Origin: Arenibacter algicola
Lineage (GTDB): Bacteria; Bacteroidota; Bacteroidia; Flavobacteriales; Flavobacteriaceae
Direction: 5' to 3'
DNA: 64,000 nt
NCBI RefSeq assembly: GCF_000733925.1
Contig: NZ_JPOO01000001.1
Coordinates: forward strand, 1,240,001-1,304,000
Shown here: one piece after another, positions 59,774 to 64,000 of the stretch
Numbering within the stretch: the stretch's first letter is position 1
How the letters are laid out: each line of letters opens with the position of its first letter
Program-made: the position numbers and the translations under genes
Notes under the pieces: generated by a model
The model's input: the letters and a program-made list of their open reading frames with translations, nothing else
Databases searched by the model: none
What the model was told of the DNA's origin: nothing

Positions 59774-62230
59774 TTATTTTACCATAAACAGGGCATTGAC
59801 GAAGAAGAGTTTGCCATTTTCCCAAAACCCCCTAAACAATGGGTTGTCTACCATATAAACAACCTGTCCCTTGCCTACTTCTTCAACACCGAATACCAAT
59901 GTATTGGCAATTTTTTTCTTTGCCTCACTTCCAGCAAAACCCGCAACTGGTGAATCCGTGTTTTCCAAATAGACCACGGTCCCTGTCTCTAAGTTTTCAA
60001 AGGCATCGTCGCTCAATTTGAGAGTAAAATAGTGGTCGCCATAACCGTAGGCCAATGGGTGTGTTTGGTCAACCTTGGTTCTAAAGATGGCACCAGTAAT
60101 TGCATTTTTAATGTCTTCGCGTTCCGCCTCTTCATATGGGAGTATGTTTTCTGTACTGTCTTTTTTTATTTCCTTTTCCTTTAATCCAAACCCATGTTCC
60201 CCATTTATACCCTTTATGGCTCCTTCCATGGCGATCACTTTTCCTCCATTCTTTACAAATTCCTTTAAATCCTGCAATTTATTTTCAGAGAAGAACTTAC
60301 CGTACCATCCGTTGGGTAGGATAAGTACATCGTAGTCGGATAATTCCACTTGGTCATAATATTCGCTATCCAAAATAGTTAATGGGTAGTGAAGTTGTTG
60401 TTCAAAAAAGTGCCAAATTTCCCCAAATTCAAGGGTATTGGTAGGTTCGCCCGATAGCATTGCTATTTTGGTGTCCGTAATCATGGGTACATAGCTAGAA
60501 CCAAAGTCGGGTCCTTTTTCAACAAATCCGGTATTTGTTGGGGTTAATGTGGTTTTGTTATCGTAAGCAACCCGGCTCAAGGTCTCCACAAAGTCTTTAT
60601 GGTTTTTATTGTCCCCTTTGGTGATGATCAGGCTACCCCTATCAAATTTTTTGCCTTCGGCCACAAATGGATTTTTGGCAAAACGTACCCTAATATTTTC
60701 TTTGACCAATGCTGTCAAAAAACGCGCATCCTTCATACTGGACCAGTCACTTACAAAGGCATAGGTGTCCTGGTTGATGTCGACCTCCTTGGACGGAAGA
60801 ATTTCCCAATCCCCAGAAGGGTCCGACTCCACTAACGTCTGGGAAGCAATAGCTTCCAATCCGTAGGCGTAAGGTAGGGACCATGCCGTTATATCATAGG
60901 TCAGTGAATCACTTAGCTTTGTATTGGGTTCCATAAGAACTTGCGCCAAGGTGCCTTTGACCTGGTCGGTAGAAACTACCAAAGTGGAAGGGGTAGTTTT
61001 TGTGGTCCCCAATTTTCCCGAGCTATATAAATGGCCCTTGGCAGTACCTTCCTTTGCCCAGCCGTATTTAATCTCATGGGATCTAAGTAGTGCTGCAATG
61101 GCGTCAATTTTATCGGGATCCCCGTTCATTACATAACTTTTGTATTTGAAATTTTTATTTTGATAAAACTTCTTGAATTCCCTATTTAATTTTTCTGTGT
61201 TTTGGGAAGCTACTTCCACGGTAGATAGACCGGTTGTAAGATGGTGGGCAATACGGTCGTTTAGGGTAAGGGTGTCCCCAATAATGGTCTTTACTCCCAA
61301 TCCGGCACGCCCACTACCGCCTTGTTCGTAGGTCATTCCTATCCCCCCATTATAGGTGGGGTAAGTATCACCATAACTAGGATATAAGAGGTCAAAAACT
61401 TCTTTGGTAAAATAAAACCAACCGTTGGCGTCAAAATATTTGGCGTGGTTTTTCCCTATGGTAATCTGAAAATCGCGTTGAAAATCGGTTACCACCTCAT
61501 GAAAGGGTTCTGCAGCCGGGGCAAAATAATAAGGGTTGTTTACTCCCTGTTCATGAAAATCAACATGTACATGTGGCAACCACTGGTTGAAAACTTTTAT
61601 CCGCTGCTGACTTTCTACTTGTGTAAGCCAGGCCCAATCCCTATTTAGGTCGAACATGTAATGGTTGGAACGCCCGTTTAGCCAACCTTCATGGTGTTCC
61701 TTGCTGTTGGGGTCTATATTGTTCGGTGTGTTCTTAAATTGGTTGTACCAGTTAACGTATCTATCGCGACCATCTGGATTAATACACGGATCCATTATTA
61801 CTACCGTATTTTCCAGGTAAGAGGACTTGTTGGTCAATAGTTCATAGATGGTCTGCATGGAGGCTTCGGTACTAACGCTTTCATTTCCATGAACATTATA
61901 GCTCAACCAGACTATGGCCTTGGTAGGCGATCCTTGGCCGGTGGTATTCTTTAGATGCTCCAATCTGATGGACTCCAAGGCAACAATGTTTTCCGGGCTG
62001 GAAACATAGGCCACGATCAGGGGCCTGCGTTCATTGGTTTTTCCATATTCTACCAATTTAACCCGATCTGAAGCATTTTCGGCCAGATATTTATAATAGT
62101 CCACCACTTGATGGTGCCGTGTAAATTCTGATCCCAATTCATATCCTAAAAATTCGGAGGGAGTTAGTAATGTTTGGGAAATTCCAAAGGCAGTAGAAAG
62201 AAGAAAAAAGGTTAGTAGAAGTTTTTTCAT
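59774..62230 (-). CDS. Exported M14 zinc carboxypeptidase
   Basis: The 818-residue protein has a signal peptide (LLLTFFLLSTAFGISQ) and an M14 domain with the zinc motif VHGNES (H-x2-E, about residue 114) and the third zinc ligand in HVDFHEQG, plus DPCINPDGRDR. The C-terminal half after residue about 500 contains a glutamine-amidotransferase-like segment (YDVLILPNGWYGKF, VIAMEGAIKG). It probably degrades peptides outside the cell. Confidence 0.92.
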   Translation of the reverse strand: MKKLLLTFFLLSTAFGISQTLLTPSEFLGYELGSEFTRHHQVVDYYKYLAENASDRVKLVEYGKTNERRPLIVAYVSSPENIVALESIRLEHLKNTTGQGSPTKAIVWLSYNVHGNESVSTEASMQTIYELLTNKSSYLENTVVIMDPCINPDGRDRYVNWYNQFKNTPNNIDPNSKEHHEGWLNGRSNHYMFDLNRDWAWLTQVESQQRIKVFNQWLPHVHVDFHEQGVNNPYYFAPAAEPFHEVVTDFQRDFQITIGKNHAKYFDANGWFYFTKEVFDLLYPSYGDTYPTYNGGIGMTYEQGGSGRAGLGVKTIIGDTLTLNDRIAHHLTTGLSTVEVASQNTEKLNREFKKFYQNKNFKYKSYVMNGDPDKIDAIAALLRSHEIKYGWAKEGTAKGHLYSSGKLGTTKTTPSTLVVSTDQVKGTLAQVLMEPNTKLSDSLTYDITAWSLPYAYGLEAIASQTLVESDPSGDWEILPSKEVDINQDTYAFVSDWSSMKDARFLTALVKENIRVRFAKNPFVAEGKKFDRGSLIITKGDNKNHKDFVETLSRVAYDNKTTLTPTNTGFVEKGPDFGSSYVPMITDTKIAMLSGEPTNTLEFGEIWHFFEQQLHYPLTILDSEYYDQVELSDYDVLILPNGWYGKFFSENKLQDLKEFVKNGGKVIAMEGAIKGINGEHGFGLKEKEIKKDSTENILPYEEAEREDIKNAITGAIFRTKVDQTHPLAYGYGDHYFTLKLSDDAFENLETGTVVYLENTDSPVAGFAGSEAKKKIANTLVFGVEEVGKGQVVYMVDNPLFRGFWENGKLFFVNALFMVK

Positions 62231-62432
62231 TTAAATCCGTTGATTTGCTAAGAATCAAATCTAAGGAATATTCGCGATATTAATTGTCATCCAACAGTAC
62301 TTGGCATCTTATGGATCGGGTATGGTGTTCATCAAAAAGATATTAAAAAAGTGAATTTTAAACTTCTTAACGTATTTTTAGGAGCTGAAAAAAGGGATAA
62401 TTTTATCTTTACCAGCTATTACCAATATTTCT

Positions 62433-64000
62433 ATGGAAGTCGAATGTATACCCTTTAAAAAAACTGGTTATTTTTCCAATTTGATATGTGATTATCTGGA
62501 TGCGAAGGAATCTTTGTCCCCTTTTTATGAAAGGCCGCCCCAAATTGATCAGTATGCCGAGCAGATAAGGGCCAAGCAAAATTTTCCAAGTTCCCATCGT
62601 GAAGTTCTGTTTTCGGTTCTTAAAAATCAATATAGGGAAATTGACATTTCGGAGGATACCAAGGTAAATATATCGCTACTCAGGGAGGCCTCAACATATA
62701 CAGTGGTAACAGGGCATCAATTAAATTTATTTACGGGACCGTTATATTTTTTATACAAGATCATTTCTACCATCAATTTGACCAAGGAATTAAAGCTTAC
62801 CAATCCCGAAAATAACTTTGTGCCTATTTATTGGATGGCGACCGAGGATCATGATTTTGATGAAATAAATTACTTCAATTTTAGGGGGAAAAAATTACAG
62901 TGGAATAAAAATGCTTCAGGTGCGGTTGGGCCGTTGGCAACCGATGGACTGGAATCTATCCTGGAAGCTTTTTCCAATGAAATGGGCAATAGTATAAATG
63001 CCAGTAAGCTTAAGGAATGGTTTAGAAAGGCCTATTTGGAACATGATAATCTTACCGATGCTACCCGTTTTTTGGCCAATGAACTTTTTGGTGAACACGG
63101 CTTGGTTATTTTGGATGGCAACGATGCGGCCTTGAAGCGCTTGATGGTGCCTATTGTGAAGCGTGATTTGTTGGAAAACGCTTCTTACAATAAGGTAAGT
63201 GAAACTATAGAGCAACTACAGCTACTACCGGAGAATTACGGTATACAGGTTAATCCTAGGGAAATCAATTATTTTTATTTGTTGGATGGTGTCCGGGAGA
63301 GAATTGTGGGGCAGGATGGCAGATTTTATGTAAACGACACTAAAATTGAATTTAGCCAAGAGGAAATTCTAAAAGAATTGGAGAATTACCCTGAACGTTT
63401 TTCGCCCAATGTAATTACCAGACCTCTTTACCAGGAAGTAATATTGCCCAATTTGTGTTATATAGGAGGCGGCGGTGAATTGGCGTATTGGCTGCAATTG
63501 AAAGCTATGTTTACGGAAATGAAGGTGCCCTTTCCAATATTATTGCTCCGTAATTCGGCCTTGGTCATTACTGGCAAGCAGATGGAGAAATTAAAGCGGA
63601 TGAACATTTCCCTTGCCGATATATTTTTAAATCAAAGTAGTTTTATTAATAAGAAGATCAGGGAAATTTCCAATATTGATATTGACTTTACCCCACAAAA
63701 AAAATATTTACAGGAGCAATTCAGGGAATTGTATGATCTGGCAGCCCAAACGGATGCTTCTTTTGTAGGAGCTGTGAAAGCCCAGGAGGTAAAACAATTA
63801 AAGGGATTGGACAATTTACAAGGAAGATTGCTTAAGGCACAAAAAAGGAAGTTGCAGGACCATGTGGTGCGTATGACCGAAATTCAGAATCAACTTTTTC
63901 CCAATAAATCACTTCAAGAACGCAACCTTAACTTCTCGGAACTTTATCTAGAGTATGGAGAGCGCTTGATTCCACATTTAATGAAAGCGCTTAGGCCGCT
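62433..64000 (+). CDS. bshC: Bacillithiol biosynthesis cysteine-adding enzyme BshC, cut by window edge
   Basis: The frame opens at 62433 (MEVECIPFKKTGYFSNL) and is open to the window end, giving 522 residues of a protein usually of about 530, so only the last few residues are missing. VVTGHQLNLFTGPLYFLYK and PIYWMATEDHDFDEINYF are the BshC family's marks. The enzyme adds cysteine to GlcN-malate in the last step of bacillithiol formation. Confidence 0.93.
   Translation, partial: MEVECIPFKKTGYFSNLICDYLDAKESLSPFYERPPQIDQYAEQIRAKQNFPSSHREVLFSVLKNQYREIDISEDTKVNISLLREASTYTVVTGHQLNLFTGPLYFLYKIISTINLTKELKLTNPENNFVPIYWMATEDHDFDEINYFNFRGKKLQWNKNASGAVGPLATDGLESILEAFSNEMGNSINASKLKEWFRKAYLEHDNLTDATRFLANELFGEHGLVILDGNDAALKRLMVPIVKRDLLENASYNKVSETIEQLQLLPENYGIQVNPREINYFYLLDGVRERIVGQDGRFYVNDTKIEFSQEEILKELENYPERFSPNVITRPLYQEVILPNLCYIGGGGELAYWLQLKAMFTEMKVPFPILLLRNSALVITGKQMEKLKRMNISLADIFLNQSSFINKKIREISNIDIDFTPQKKYLQEQFRELYDLAAQTDASFVGAVKAQEVKQLKGLDNLQGRLLKAQKRKLQDHVVRMTEIQNQLFPNKSLQERNLNFSELYLEYGERLIPHLMKALRP

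Overview
The window is AT-rich DNA of a flavobacterium (family Flavobacteriaceae, phylum Bacteroidota). Reasons: a flexirubin-type pigment cluster, promoter motifs of the Bacteroidota type (TTTG about 19-22 bases before TAnnTTTG), weak or absent Shine-Dalgarno sites, a bacillithiol gene (bshC), and lineage families such as ACR3 plus DUF6428 in the ars operon, DUF4105 and CarboxypepD_reg proteins. The secreted-peptide leaders look like those of marine genera such as Maribacter, Zobellia or Arenibacter, but the genus is an inference.

Region 1 (1-22158) is almost the whole of a dialkylresorcinol plus aryl-polyene (flexirubin) gene cluster. It runs leftward as one long, tightly packed, often overlapping gene train and continues beyond the left edge. 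It holds tyrosine ammonia-lyase (4-coumarate starter), two acyl carrier proteins, three intact FabF-type ketosynthases, one degenerate ketosynthase, a short chain-length-factor-like protein, three dehydratase-fold proteins, a ketoreductase, a thioesterase, DarA and DarB for the resorcinol half, an LpxL-like acyltransferase, an ABC exporter, and envelope proteins (LolA-like, lipoprotein, beta-barrel, NodB-type deacetylase). A divergent flavin enzyme with a halogenase motif closes the right end at a symmetric terminator. The coumarate-activating ligase, phosphopantetheinyl transferase and RND exporter usual in such clusters are not in the window and probably lie to the left.

Region 2 (22206-36181) is an accessory stretch: an MFS exporter, two methyltransferases, an arsenic operon with a readable ArsR promoter, a second FabF, FrnE/AhpD redox genes, and a TetR regulator with two matching palindromes. 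Through it are scattered three near-identical copies of an undescribed locus: a 79-residue secreted peptide preceded by a conserved module of about 175 bases (three phased ATCG boxes, a candidate promoter, and a two-part hairpin ending one base before the ATG). Two copies are followed by a tiny membrane peptide of 38-39 residues. Copies 1 and 3 are followed by a 180-base repeat made of three hairpins. This is the least explained and most interesting part of the window.

Region 3 (36414-64000) is mostly housekeeping and envelope biology: secA, cobalamin adenosyltransferase, an Uup-like ABC-F protein, a DUF4105 protein, pssA, an operon kdsD-tatC-carboxymuconolactone decarboxylase-lptB, recQ (without zinc cysteines), a Tat-dependent LD-carboxypeptidase, a CarboxypepD_reg protein, a GNAT-nitrilase fusion, rluF, a GH20 hexosaminidase, an M14 carboxypeptidase, and the 5' part of bshC cut by the right edge. 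No rRNA, tRNA, CRISPR array, insertion sequence or prophage was seen.
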